Shown piece by piece: positions 44,534-56,110 of a DNA stretch of 64,000 bases (positions are counted from its first letter, which is position 1; each line of letters starts with the position of its first letter). The notes beneath the pieces were generated by a model, which saw only the letters and a program-made list of their open reading frames with translations, did no database searches and was not told the origin of the DNA. Made by a program: the position numbers and the translations under genes. Location of the stretch: assembly GCA_035772405.1 (NCBI GenBank), contig JAYKKM010000123.1, forward strand, positions 2,739,001-2,803,000, read 5' to 3'. The DNA comes from Chrysogorgia sp. JL179-B06. Taxonomy: Eukaryota > Cnidaria > Anthozoa > Scleralcyonacea > Chrysogorgiidae.

Positions 44534-45112
44534 AGTGCCACTACGATGAAAATTCACCCCCGTCTTTTAGATTTTCTTGAGCATAGAATAGTATTTCAGG
44601 GTCGAAAGTGATCATCGATGTAAAAAAAAACTAAAAAATGGTATTTTGAAGTAAGTATTTTGAGCTCTAAAATTACTATTATTTAGGCCACCATTACTAA
44701 AAACGTGTTCCAAGCGAGCCCGTAATTTCAAAAGGTGATATTGTTTGTGACGTTGAATTCTCAATGCTACGCCTGAATTTCAGTCGAGGTTACTTATTTT
44801 GCTGTTTTCTTCGAGAAGTAGATAAAATGTTCAGCCTTTCAGACGAAGAATTTGAAAAAACGACCTTTATTTACTTGAAGAATTAGCCATGTAGAGTCTT
44901 CGCATTGAGAATCTGACGTCACTTCGTTACGCTGGTCAGTAACATGATCGATTAATGGCGGACGTAACAACTCCAGATTCGGAGTCAAATAAATAATACT
45001 GGCATGTATTATAATCTAATCGCAAAACGGTTTCGACCGAGTAATATTTAGAAGATCTGCTTTATAAATACGCAAAAATGTCGATAGGTAAAAATTTGAT
45101 CGTAGTGGCACT
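44534..45112. mobile_element. TTAA-flanked MITE, family C, inverted copy
   Basis: TTAA at 44530-44533 and a decayed TTGA at 45113-45116. Ends AGTGCCACTACGATGAAAATT / AATTTGATCGTAGTGGCACT. Full-length relative of 4762-5333 in the opposite orientation. Confidence 0.75.
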
Positions 45113-45248
45113 TTGAGCCATATAATAAATAACTTCTTGACAGAGCTTGTTCGGTCCAGATAGAAGAAATTGGTCTCGATATAAGAAATGTATTTCTTAT
45201 AGTTCATAAACCTTTTTTCTTGAATAATTTAACTATAGTTGAGCTGTA

Positions 45249-45590
45249 ATAGTATCACTTTCGGTCGGATGATAGGGACTTACCGTACGTATTCCACATA
45301 TGGAAGGTAGGAGGTTCCATATGAAGAGAACATACATTACCTAAACGAGCATATACGTTGCCCTGATGAGCAAATACATTGCCCTCGTACCAGCTTCCTA
45401 GTTTAGAAGCTATAAATTATTGGATTGTAACCGACCCTAAAACAACAAAGATCCTAACCCCCGGCTAACGATTTTTGTCACCCTAACCCCCGGCTAGTTT
45501 GCTTTACGACACGACCCAACTCGACTCCCCGATCTCAGAAGACTCCCCACTCTCACATAAAATTTAATCCGACCGAAAGTGACACCGTGA
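45249..45590. mobile_element. MITE K with TCACTTTCGGTCGGAT ends
   Basis: TCACTTTCGGTCGGAT near 45252 is repeated inverted at 45569-45585. The interior shares CGTACGTATTCCA..TATGGAAG and GAGCAAATACATTGCCCTCG with the element at 56533-57647. No coding capacity. Confidence 0.55.
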
Positions 45591-46639
45591 CAACTTAACT
45601 ACTTAAATTCTTCAAGAAACAAATGTTTATGAACTATAAGAAATACATTTCTTATAGGATCCGCAGTTCCCACCAATAGTCACACCCCACGGTCTCTTCT
45701 TTTTTCGCTTACTGGACCTCGCCTTCAGCTCGGTCAATACAAGAGAAAAACGAACTCGACCAATAAGGGTCAATAACATATACAAACTACAAGGTATACT
45801 CAGAGACTGCATACCTCCGCCAGCGGGTTGCAGTAGGCCAATTACTCAACAGACCTACACATGTCTATAAACTGGTCTCTCTTGAATGAATAATGTGCTT
45901 GATTGCATTTGACTCATGATATATAGTGACTGGCGTATAGGCAGTACATATATCAATCGATAATACGAATAAATATGAAAGCTGTTCAGTTCTCAAAAGA
46001 ACTGGATATAATATGAAAAGGAGAAATAGGAAAAATTCAATGTGTTCAAAATACTAAGTAAGAGTACTTACGAAGTAATTGAATCGTGTATTTCTCAATA
46101 CAAGTTTAATTGCTATTGGATAAGCGTATGTTTTGCAATTTTTGTTGAAACGGTTGGACCCGCCTGTATCGAGAGAGAGATTGAGGGAGAGATTGGATTG
46201 TGGGAGAGAGAGAGAATGATATATTTCAATTTGATATTTCATAAATTACAAAATTGCTTTTCGTAAAAGTCGAGAACAAGTATAACAGTACATGTATAAT
46301 ATGTACAAAATATATTATATTTCTATTGTATTTTTACATATTGAGTAATAGGTAAAACGATTATATTTTATGTAGTATCATATGATTACTTTAGTCAGTT
46401 TAGTCAGAGAAACTGCATTGAGAAATTATTTTCAAGGTATTTTTTTCAAATTCTTCGTCAGAAAGGCTGGACATTTTATCTACTTCTCGAAGAAAATAAG
46501 TAACCGACTGAAATTCAGTAACCTCGACTGAAAAACCTTTTGATATCTCCCTCGTGTATCTTTTTCAGTTATCCCGAAAACATTACAGCAGTTTGTTGCA
46601 AAAGTTAAAAAGCGAAATATTTGTGAAGAAATCGCACTC

Positions 46640-47689
46640 CTAAGTTGTTGTTGCTGTTGTTGTTGCTGTTGTTGTTGTTTTGCCGCCGCTGCCGTTATCA
46701 TATTCCTGGATGCAGATCTTCGTATTCCCTCTTTTCGACCGTGCATAAAAGCCGCGCTGTGCCAACTGTATATGTACCAACTTCACGCAGCTGTGCCAAC
46801 TATAGCTCACTGCATTGACAGAGTAAGAAAAAAAGAGAAGTGTGCTGAACCATGGTCGCAGATAAAGTTTCACAACGAGAACCGTTTTATCGAGGTTCAA
46901 GGCACGGATGATCACCAAAGGAAGATAGCAAACCAGGAACAGACCAACGATAACAAGCGAAGTCCAGATCCGCTTTTTGTTCCTTGTAATGGCTGCATAC
47001 TGGTTGCTGTTTCCCAGATTCGATATATTTTTCAACTTGTGATATATTTTAACGTAGGCATAGACGGAGAACAAGTAAGCGAAGATGGCCTGGAGAAAGA
47101 TGCATACTTTTGAGAATGGTTTGTACCATTGAAAAGTGGTGCCCAAGACGATGTTAATGGGTTGAAATGCGATTACAAACGCTAAAACCTTTTGGCAAGT
47201 ACGCTGGCTCGCCTTATAACGGGTTGGGAAAAGTACCGCCATATATCTCTCGAAAGTAATTCCGAGGATTGCTGCGATGGTAAAGCAGGCCGAGAGTTTC
47301 CCTCCGTATGCGATAAAGTTGACCAACAGGCAATACGCGAATGTTCCACCGAGACGTGCGTTTGTCAATAAGAAGGACTTCGTCAAAATGAATGGAAACT
47401 GAACGAAGACTGCGCTGAAGATACCCAAAAAAGATAAGATGATTTTTAGACTTCTCGTAATCTTTCCGAGATCTTTGTTCTTGGAAACGCCGTATATCAC
47501 CAAGGAATTGAGAAGGATCGCCAAAACAATGCCGAAGCTGTTCACCGTTATCAGACAGTAATGGTTTAGCGAAAATCCTTCGTCAAAACTGAATACCTCT
47601 TCTTCTACGTGAAAGCATTGCCATTTAATCAGTTCAGTAACGCCCGCACTCGGTGTACTGTACGATCTATTCTGCAATAGTCGATTCAT
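46640..47689 (-). CDS. Rhodopsin-class (class A) G protein-coupled receptor, copy 2
   Basis: Intact paralogue of the receptor at 34973-36022, with the same 349-residue length from the shared ATG. All class A positions noted there are unchanged (N61, ERY 147-149, CYLP 254-257, NAVSY 292-296). Five residues differ: A18T, S36D, F45C, F63L and V180I; four of them are in the N-terminus or TM1, and S36D needs two base changes. The open frame here runs 54 codons further upstream (to 47851) because of a single extra G near 47750 compared with copy 1. That extension is not conserved and is probably untranslated leader, though a real longer N-terminus in this copy cannot be excluded. The 3' flank runs into a family C MITE fragment, which may supply part of the 3' UTR. 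Confidence 0.85.
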   Translation of the reverse strand: MNRLLQNRSYSTPSAGVTELIKWQCFHVEEEVFSFDEGFSLNHYCLITVNSFGIVLAILLNSLVIYGVSKNKDLGKITRSLKIILSFLGIFSAVFVQFPFILTKSFLLTNARLGGTFAYCLLVNFIAYGGKLSACFTIAAILGITFERYMAVLFPTRYKASQRTCQKVLAFVIAFQPINIVLGTTFQWYKPFSKVCIFLQAIFAYLFSVYAYVKIYHKLKNISNLGNSNQYAAITRNKKRIWTSLVIVGLFLVCYLPLVIIRALNLDKTVLVVKLYLRPWFSTLLFFSYSVNAVSYSWHSCVKLVHIQLAQRGFYARSKRGNTKICIQEYDNGSGGKTTTTATTTATTT

Positions 47690-48051
47690 TTGAAGTGTGA
47701 TGATTTTTCGACTTTTACCTGCAAAGCCTTGACAGTATAGTGTTTCAAAGGGTGAAAGTAACACGCGGCTGAAAATCGGTTTCTTATATTTATGCTTGCT
47801 TGAGAGTTTGAGTGTGGAAATTTGCGTATGAATCGCCCCCAAAATCTGCACTTGAGCAGCATCTGACCCTTGATGGCAATAACGAGGTCGGGGTTTTCTT
47901 CAAACAATTTCTTCGGATCAATTATACTAATTGACAGGTTGTAACTATCAGGGGGGGGGGGGAATACAGGTTTTGAATTTTGCCAGCGCAATGACGTCGA
48001 GAGCATTGATTCGTGAGAGAATAGAACGGTGCAAAACCGGTGAGCTAGAAC

Positions 48052-48232
48052 ACACTGTACGTGTGAGCGTTCTAAATTAGTACACTGTGTAAGCGTTCTA
48101 GAGTAGTACACTGTGTAAGCGTTCTACAGTAGTAAACTGTGTAAGCGTTCTATGGTAGTACACTGTGTAAGCGTTCTACGGTAGTACACTGTGTAAGCGT
48201 TCTATAGTTGGCCACTGTGTAAGTGTTCTAAA
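48052..48232. repeat. 26-bp VNTR upstream of receptor copy 2 (about 7 units)
   Basis: Same unit as 36385-36543 with one more copy and different variable bases between units. Confidence 0.85.
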
Positions 48233-48292
48233 GTAGTAGCAAGAGTTGGAAAATTGCATTAATTTCCATAATGTTTCACCACGCAATTGATT

Positions 48293-48745
48293 ACATGGAT
48301 TTTAATGTGCAAAAACTGATTTTTGAACGAAGCTGCTCGATATACCTGCAGATATTGTCCACTTTCGCCCACGCAAATGTAGAACACTTACGTTCCGGCG
48401 TTCGTTCTTCCCAAAAATCTGCAGAACATGGAATGTTTTACTGCTTCACATGCGTTTAAAGCAAATTACTTTAACAAATTGAAAATTTACGCTCTCTGTC
48501 ATTATATGGCAGCAGTAGTTCAGCTATACGACCCTGAAGACCCGAGGTCGTAGAAATCTATCTGTTCAAGATGTAACTCAATCCGATATCTCATCGAAGC
48601 GATCCACTGCTGCAACTACAACTTTAACCCCGCACTATCTTATTTATCTTTACATGGGACAACAGTATTTGGCGCATACGCTGTTGCGGCCACCTAGACA
48701 CGTTAATAAGGCAAACCTAATCAATAAATAAATAAATATTTTAAA
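48293..48745 (+). repeat. Decayed copy of the (AATA)n-tailed repeat
   Basis: Paralogue of 36600-37040. An insertion near 48390 and a stop near 48550 break the frame, and it ends in the same AGGCAAACC..AATAAATAAATA tail. Confidence 0.55.
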
Positions 48746-49053
48746 TTGGGGAGTAATGGTATCGTGCGAGCAGACCTTGCTAATCACGAAAAATTCCTAC
48801 TTTTGCGCTACTTTTTGTACGTTTTTCTTATTTCTTCCATCTTTTCCTGAAATTTTAGTCCTACTTTTCTCCTACTTTTTGACATAAACCCGCATGCAGA
48901 AAGGAGTGAAGATATCGATAATTAGTTGCAGCGGCCGTGCGTTCATTGGAAAATGGGTAAAAAGATGATATATATTAATATGTAAGATCATATGATTACT
49001 TTAGTCAGTTTAGTCAGAGAAACTGCTTGTAGAAATTATTTTCTTGAATAATT

Positions 49054-49398
49054 TTAAGGAAGTATAGCTAGTATTGCTTCTTTAGGAAAGCCATTCCACA
49101 TTATGCCACCATTATAGACAAAACTATTTTTAACGTAATTATATTTTAACGTAACTATTTTCGTATCTCGATCTCTTAGGTTATAATTTTTAGAATAGTC
49201 CGAGAGATCAAAGATATCATACATTGGTGTCAAATGATTAAGTGCCTTATAGATCATTATAATTTTATGGTTTCTATATAGTCTCATGTAGCATATCTCA
49301 AGCCAACTCTTCCCTAATAATGTTGGATCGGAGAAAGAGTGAGAGAGAGGTTGAGAAAGAGAGGTTGAGAGGAGATTGAGAGAGATCATGTCATTCAT
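49054..49398 (-). pseudogene. LINE reverse transcriptase C-terminal fragment
   Basis: A 114-codon minus-strand frame. The second half follows the pattern of the C-terminal segment after the reverse transcriptase in CR1/L2-like LINEs: MIYKALNHLTP, then YNLRDRD, then YVKNSFVYNGGIMWNGFP close to the end. The catalytic fingers and palm are missing, so it is a 5'-truncated, inactive remnant, as usual for LINE insertions. It is better preserved than its partner at 37200-37530. Confidence 0.7.
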
Positions 49399-50600
49399 CC
49401 CAAAGACTATTCACACGAATTCTTTCTTTGGATTTGCGGATTCAAAATATTTACATTTGATTTTTTGCTCTCGTCGGTAAACGGGTCCGAACGAATGTAC
49501 TTTATTTCGCATTGACAAAGCATTGAAAATTGATTGCCGTCACTTATCCGTCGGCAAAATCCGATAACAGCTTTTATGACAACAATTACATATAACGAAT
49601 TACAAACATGTCAAGCTGCAAATTGCTTCTTAACAATTTAACAAAATCTTATTTTAAACCAGTATAAATATCGTATAACATTACTCAGAGTCCTGATAGT
49701 TCAGTATAGTTAGAGCGTTTCATGGCTCTGTCGCTGATTCGATGGTTCGGGGATCAAGATTTTCATCAGCCTGTTTATAGCTTGTACAACAACAACTTCA
49801 AATCTGATTTAGTTTAGAAAATAATGAGGCATGGCCAATCGGGAGATTAATAGAGAAAGTTCAATTCAGTATTTCCCTGGCCCTTCTATGAGAATCAAAA
49901 AAACGCGCCCGCATATACTTTTCCTATAGGCAGAAAAATGTTTAATAAAACTATTTTATTAGCGAGTTTATTTTATTACCTTATTTTTTACCTTTTACAT
50001 TCGTAGACAGAAACCGGAAATAAACAGTAGGGAGGAACGTAGTGAACTAGTTGACCTTTTATTTTAATTATCATGTTATTTGTTATCATATTTGCATATA
50101 TTTTATATATCCTTTTATTCTATTTTGCATAACCTTCCGTTTATTATGTATATAAACTGCACATTGTTTATAATCTCGTAGTTCTGACGATGTTGTAGTA
50201 CAACGAAAGCTAAACTCTTTTAACGTTTTTAACTTTTTATCAATTTTATTAAATTTATCATAACAGTAGCAACTTGGCCTCATTTGATTTGAACATATAT
50301 ATTGCGAGAAAGCAGACTAATAGAGCTCTTAAAAGTCTATAGTTGCCATATGCGACTATCACACGATATAATTACACCGTAATTATGGGAAACAGAAGTC
50401 TAGCCCTACAAGTAAACATAATAATTTGTTTTCAAGTAATGATAAACATAGGATGCAGTGTTAAAATAAGTATCCAGTGACTTGAAGAGGTTGGAGTATT
50501 GCTGTCTGCCGAAATAATGCTTTTGTCCCAGTAAACGTAAAGTGGTCTCTCTGACTGTAGTTCTTCGCTCGAAACGTTACTACATCTGCTCTTCACTTTA

Positions 50601-51282
50601 GGGGCTGTTTACATTAATCCGGATTCAGTTTCATTCCGGATTGAACGTGAATTCAAACCGCGTTTACATAGGAATTCTATCCCAGGATCGAAAATCGCGC
50701 GAAATCTAAAATTTCAAGATGGCGATCAATAACATTATAGCGGATTTGTTTCTTTCAGCGATTTCTGTGCATGCACAGTTCAACACGTGCTTTAAACTGA
50801 TAATTTGGCGAAGAAAAAACATAAAGAAAATGAGAAAAGCATTGCTAGTAACGATAATCGATGTGGTCGCAAGTAAACAAGCATTTAATTCACCTTTAAT
50901 ATATAACTTCGTCGTCAAAGAGCTATTTATATTGAACAATATGACGTCGGCGAAATTCCTATATATCTCTAGCTGGAAATTGCCGTCTATAAATGTTAAA
51001 AGCATGTATGTGTTGTTCGTTTCAGTCTTCTAGGTCGTATTTTTTATTCCGGATTTCACATGACACCGGAATGAAATTTCAATCTCAAATTAAATTTCAA
51101 TCTGGAATAAAATTTCAATCAGCTCGAATGAAATTTCATTCCGGAATGAGAACCGGGATGAACTCAATCTCGATTGAGCTGCATCTCATTCCGGATTCAT
51201 GTAAACACGTAAAGGGATTTTAACAGAACTGGTATGAGTTCAATTCGAAATGAAACTCAATCCGGATTCATGTAAACAGCCC
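50601..51282. mobile_element. Family D element, copy 2 (682 bp, without nested insertion)
   Basis: TA-flanked GGGGCTGTTTACAT ends as in 38780-39824. It provides the empty site for element E. Frames at 50706-51033 on both strands follow from the repeat and are not called. Confidence 0.75.
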
Positions 51283-51449
51283 TATCTCGCCAGTACACCA
51301 ACCTTTTGGAGTCCCTGATTTGTTTGTTTTCAATGGGTTTTTTTTTGTCGCTTTTTAAGTTTCATTCTTGAATAAACTCTCTTACTGTAAAGAAATTATG
51401 ATTAGCGTTTACAATTCTTGCATATCTCACTTTGATCTTGATATATTAA

Positions 51450-51790
51450 GGTGGCTGGATAGGAAAAAAACTATAAATAATCAGATTTTTCCCTCTAAAA
51501 CTTTTCACGGTGTAGATTTGTGCTTCATTCTAGTTCCTTGCACAGCTGGAGTGTTATAGACGGCGCACAGTGTTCTAGTGAGTTCAGAAATCACCTAATT
51601 TGCATAAAATGTACATATTACAATCAATGTGATTTGTTCAGATAAAATTTAATACTGCAAGTGTAAAACATTAAATTATCAGCACTGACACTAGAACTAT
51701 GCAAGTAACTAGAATGAGGCAGAAATGTACACTGCGAAACGTTTTATGGGGAAAATGTTATTTTTCATAACTTTTTCCTACCAAGCCACT
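51450..51790. mobile_element. TTAA-flanked MITE Q, copy 2
   Basis: TTAA at 51446-51449 and 51791-51794. Beyond the right TTAA the duplication ends and a triplet array begins. Confidence 0.75.
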
Positions 51791-51818
51791 TTAATAAGTA
51801 ATACATTTTTAAATATTT

Positions 51819-52066
<248 letters not shown>

Positions 52067-52077
<11 letters not shown>

Positions 52078-52189
52078 TAGGAGTGTGATTTTCTTCGCAA
52101 ATATTTCGGTTTTCAACTTTTGCAACAAAGTGCTGTAATGTTTTCAGGATAACTGAAAAGATACACGAGGGAGTTGTCAAAAAGTTGAA
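52067..52189 (+). pseudogene. Inverted fragment of the receptor gene 3' end
   Basis: From the final triplets and TAG stop through about 120 bases of 3' flank (CTTCGCAAATATTTCGGTTTTC in pieces, ATGTTTTCAGGATAACTGAAA, ACACGAGGGAGTT) this matches the minus strand behind both receptor genes, but lies in the opposite direction. The body of the receptor is missing. Confidence 0.75.
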
Positions 52190-52522
52190 TACTAATTTCA
52201 GTCGAGGTTACTTCTTTTCTTCGAGAAGTAGATAAAATGTCCAGCCTTTCAGACGAAGAATTTGAAAAAAGTACCTTGATCACTATGGATTAATATGAAG
52301 AATTATCCATATGGAATCTTCGCGTTGAGAGCCTGACGTTACTTCCTTACACTGGTCAGGAACATGATCGATTAATGACGGACATAACAACTCCAGATTC
52401 GGAATCGGAAAAATAATACTTGCCATCGTTGAATCGTATAACGGTTTGGACCGAGTAATATTTAGCAGCCCTGCTTTATAAATTCGTACAAATATCGATT
52501 TGACAAATTTTGATCGTAGTAC
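52190..52522. mobile_element. Truncated family C fragment
   Basis: Matches the right part of 44534-45112 (CCAGCCTTTCAGACGAAG through CGAGTAATATTTAGCAG to TTTGATCGTAGT). It directly continues the receptor 3' fragment, as in the flank of receptor copy 2. Confidence 0.65.
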
Positions 52523-52624
52523 CATGCATTGAGGAATGAGTATCATTTAAACAGCATCCACTGAATGAGGAAAAAAAGCAGTGGGAATAGCTTCACAACT
52601 GCCACTAAGAGCCTGAGTAAGTCT

Positions 52625-53148
52625 CAGTGCTCGAAATAATTTTTGCACATCGGCGGTCAGCATCACCGATCAGACGTGAATTCAGGCGGTCAGATCTAAA
52701 ATCTTCTTTCCTTCTTTTATACTTTGTATCAGTACAGAAGGCCAACTTGTGTCATGAACTTTCGTCATTGTTACTTGTGCTGTCGCTATTTTGACAGCAA
52801 CTTCCATTGCAGGGCTTTTGTATAAAGTTGAAGTCAATCCTGGTACGACAACTGACCTCAAATGAAATATAATTTTCAACTTCTTATTTCCTATGTTTAA
52901 CCAATAAAACTAAGCGGCCTTTTAAAACCTTTTCAAGGCGCCACCCTGTTTAAGCCATTTACTGATTTTAGTGCATAAATTATATAAACAACGTTTACAA
53001 GATAAAAGAAAATGAGTTCACTGGTATATAAATAATTTGAACAAAATAATTTGACCAGTCATGCTGACCTACCGTGACTAATTCCTGGTGATCAAATCAT
53101 GAAAATCAGTGGTCAGTGACTGCCGAACCCCCATTATTTCGAGTGCTG
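52625..53148. mobile_element. hAT-like MITE with CAGTGCTCGAAATAAT ends (524 bp)
   Basis: CAGTGCTCGAAATAAT and ATTATTTCGAGTGCTG are inverted termini with the CAG start typical of hAT. Inner CGGCGGTCAG / CAGTGACTGCCG pair loosely. No clear 8-base duplication remains. The minus-strand frame at 52682-52879 has no recognised domain. Confidence 0.6.
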
Positions 53149-53698
53149 GAGTCTCCAGTAGCGAGAAAACGCGTTGCAGTTAGGCAATTTAATTGTTGTG
53201 GGTACGTCTGCTATAGACGTGCACCTGACCATCAACCTTACCGCCAAAAGCATGATCGGTCATGTCTGCAGCACTATAGGTGTAATTAGAACTGCTTAAA
53301 ATTGTTCAAACTTTATCACCAACATATTATAAGCTATAGTTGGCATAACAGATATAAGTGTAGACTTTGTGTGTTTAGTATAAATATTGGAAGCACTGTC
53401 CGCTTCGGCAGTTGCTGTTAAATTGTCATGCAATAAAGAAAATCCAATTGACAACCTGTTGTTGCCTGTATTTCTACCTCGAGTTGGACAGCAAATATTT
53501 ACCAAGACACCTGCTGAAGGGTGTTCGGACGTATTTCGATTTCCAGACCTTATATCCGTTGCTAAGGAAGCTTAGAATTGACAAAATTTGCCATATAATT
53601 TCACAGTTTTAAGAATCCATCAAGACAGTGTGTGTGGTATATGTGAGTAAAACTGTTTCGTTTGGTAATGTCGTATATACATGTGATTAGAAGTATTT
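53149..53698. other. Intergenic, no supported gene
   Basis: Two overlapping plus-strand frames at 53387-53612 have no recognisable domain or splice context. Nothing else seen. Confidence 0.35.
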
Positions 53699-54391
53699 AC
53701 ATGTGATTAGAATCTGGACGGTTACCTTCATAAAAGTAATTATGGATTTTAAGAATTTTTTAAAATTAGCCGAGATATCGGATTTTTAAGGTCCATAAAC
53801 ACAATAAATTTTCATAACTTCGTTTTTATTTAATTTATCAATGAACCGTACGTACTTTTTTGTAGGAAGTAATTTAGGTTTATATGACACCAAAAAATAT
53901 ATCATACTGTCAAAAATGACGAAAATTATAGAGTTTTTGTGTTGTTGTTGTTATTGTTGTTGTTGTTGTTGTTCGCACGAGAACAAGTTATTTTTCGTCA
54001 TTTTTCTTCCTAGCCTGCGAGCCATCCGAAAATATGGACATAAAATGGCTGCCTGCAATGACAGGAGCACATTTTTCTTTTATTGCATCTCCGATGCAAT
54101 GGATAAATTCTCGGGCTACATTTGACTGCATTTGCACGTTGGCACTTAAGAGACCTTGAAATGTTTGTGTGGCATCGATGGCGTTAAAGCCATCTCATAG
54201 GCCGTTTTCATTAACATTTTGAATGATTCTCGGGCAGATTCATTGAGAAGCTTTCCAATGTCAATCGCTCTTCTTCAGGTTGGCGGTTGTTTATCATTGA
54301 GGCAACAAGTCTCATGATCTTCTCCGAGTAAATGTCGATCAACCTATCAAAATAAATGTCTCAAATAGGATGGGAATTATATTTGTTATCC
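53699..54391. repeat. Direct duplication, copy 1 (693 bp)
   Basis: Almost identical to 54547-55239 at an offset of 848 bases. It contains one copy of the ZNF862-like exon. Confidence 0.9.
53941..54343 (-). pseudogene. ZNF862-like exon, broken (duplicate 1)
   Basis: On the minus strand after a TTTTGATAG acceptor the translation gives DIGKLLNESARESFKMLMK, then ALTPSMPHKHFK. After a frameshift come IHCIGDAIKEKCAPVIAGSH and FSDGSQARKKNDEK followed by TAA and LVLVR. This order of motifs is that of the large ZNF862/C17orf113-like (hAT-related) proteins common in animals. Breaks are a TGA early in the exon, a one-base shift after HFKV, and TAA where the family has a glutamate (complement at 53988-53990). 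Right after LVLVRT the frame dissolves into a CAA microsatellite. The 94-codon cysteine-rich plus-strand frame here is the shadow of that microsatellite. Confidence 0.65.
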
Positions 54392-54546
54392 TAGTATAGA
54401 GGGCCACTGGTTATTCAGTTTTTAACTGTTATGTGTTTCACCCTCTTATAAATAAAGTTGGTTATTATTATTATTATTATGATGACGTCATCGAAATAGG
54501 AAAATTCCTATAATCTTCGAAGGTTTTTAAGAAAAATTAATTTTTT
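54392..54546. mobile_element. Short LINE 3' tail between the duplicates
   Basis: CCCTCTTATAAATAAAGTTGG followed by (TTA)n resembles the 3' end of L2/CR1-like LINEs. The flanking GATGACGTCATC is a 12-base palindrome. Confidence 0.5.
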
Positions 54547-55239
54547 ACATGTGATTAGAATCTGGACGGTTACCTTCATAAAAGAAATTATGGATTTTAA
54601 GAATTTTTTAAAATTAGCCGAGATATCGGATTTTTAAGGTCCATAAACACAATAAATTTTCATAACTTCGTTTTTATTTAATTTATCAATGAACCGTACG
54701 TACTTTTTTGTAGGAAGTAATTTAGGTTTATATGACACCAAAAAATATATCATACTGTCAAAAATGACGAAAATTATAGAGTTTTTGTGTTGTTGTTGTT
54801 ATTGTTGTTGTTGTTGTTGTTCGCACGAGAACAAGTTATTTTTCGTCATTTTTCTTCCTAGCCTGCGAGCCATCCGAAAATATGGACATAAAATGGCTGC
54901 CTGCAATGACAGGAGCACATTTTTCTTTTATTGCATCTCCGATGCAATGGATAAATTCTCGGGCTACATTTGACTGCATTTGCACGTTGGCACTTAAGAG
55001 ACCTTGAAATGTTTGTGTGGCATCGATGGCGTTAAAGCCATCTCATAGGCCGTTTTCATTAACATTTTGAATGATTCTCGGGCAGATTCATTGAGAAGCT
55101 TTCCAATGTCAATCGCTCTTCTTCAGGTTGGCGGTTGTTTATCATTGAGGCAACAAGTCTCATGATCTTCTCGGAGTAAATGTCGATCAACCTATCAAAA
55201 TAAATGTCTCAAATAGGATGGGAATTATATTTGTTCTTC
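54547..55239. repeat. Direct duplication, copy 2 (693 bp)
   Basis: Partner of 53699-54391, with only scattered differences (for example GAGTAA/GGAGTAA near 55170). Confidence 0.9.
54789..55191 (-). pseudogene. ZNF862-like exon, broken (duplicate 2)
   Basis: Same motifs and the same three disabling changes as 53941-54343, so the gene was already dead, or dying, before the duplication. Confidence 0.65.
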
Positions 55240-55883
55240 TATAATAATAATAATGACGTATCAGGAGCATTATACAATAGTCTCAATGCTCTTACAACAA
55301 TATATTCTTAATGTTTCATTATAAGATAAAGCCTACTACAGTACATATATTACCACTATGAACAAAAACTATTAATTAAAAAAAAAAAAGTATTATGTGC
55401 TGACTTAAAACTACTTAACATATCAATGCTTCTAATTTCTAGCCTGTGTACAGCCTGAATATACAGTCCTGTAATACAGTCTGTTAAAACTCGCACGATA
55501 GCTTGTGGACCCCCCGCTGAGCTACTCAGATCTGAGTAGTAGATTTTGATTGTTCAAATCACAACCCTTGACATATTCCACGTACAATTGGTTCTCTGGA
55601 ATTCTTGTGAGATCAAATAATCCAATCAAATAAACAATTATGAATCATGTGAGTATTACGAGTAGGTTTATATTTAGTTATTTAATCAGTAATATAAATA
55701 GGTGCCTGGCCATGTAAAGTAATAATTAGTAACTTAAAAACAATCCTTGATCTCACTGGCAACCAGTGAAGATTACGAAGCACAGGGGAGATATGTTCTG
55801 ATTTTAACCCTATACAAAGATTTCAGATTTGATGGATACATTCAATAGATTGTAAGGTTTATTATTTAAAAATTCAAACCTAC
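55240..55883. other. Intron-like spacer of the ZNF862-like pseudogene
   Basis: No frame. Around 55725-55800 CTGGCAACCAGTGAAG..GAAGCACAGGGG looks like part of a dispersed repeat that I cannot name. Confidence 0.35.
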
Positions 55884-56110
55884 CTGAAACTTTGTAACAA
55901 CTTCAGTGCCTTCCGCAAAAGCTTTGACAGCGTTGACTGCAGTTTATTTGATAGTAGGATGATTGATGACTTGCTCTTTATATTTAGCACACAATTTACA
56001 GCATAAATTTCGTCACATACTCTTTTGAATCTAGGGTTTCAACGTTGTGGTCAATTATGTTGCTTTTTCCCCAATTCAAAAAATATTTAACTCCTTCATC
56101 GCACCTTTAC
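55884..56110 (-). pseudogene. Upstream exon of the ZNF862-like pseudogene
   Basis: Ends in a CAG/GTAGGT donor (complement at 55878-55883). Translation gives GVKYFLNWGKSNIIDHNVE, then after a frameshift CCKLCAKYKEQVINHPTIK, a TAA, and TAVNAVKAFAEGTEVVTKFQ at the donor, phase 0, which matches the phase of the downstream exon. The cysteine pairs and the KSN-DH motif recall the TTF/BED-like zinc-finger start of ZNF862-like proteins. Broken by one shift and one stop. Confidence 0.5.

Larger units (their letters stand above)
45806..51790. repeat. Segmental duplication, copy 2 (about 6.0 kb)
   Basis: Direct-orientation partner of 34197-40335. It lacks the nested element E and the family C and P insertions but has the extra family C fragment (46440-46530) behind the receptor gene. 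Confidence 0.85.

Noticed and set aside
53841..54125. Duplicated 94-codon cysteine-rich plus-strand gene (also 54689-54973)
   Set aside because: The cysteines come from a TTG/TGT microsatellite, and the minus strand carries recognisable ZNF862-like motifs.
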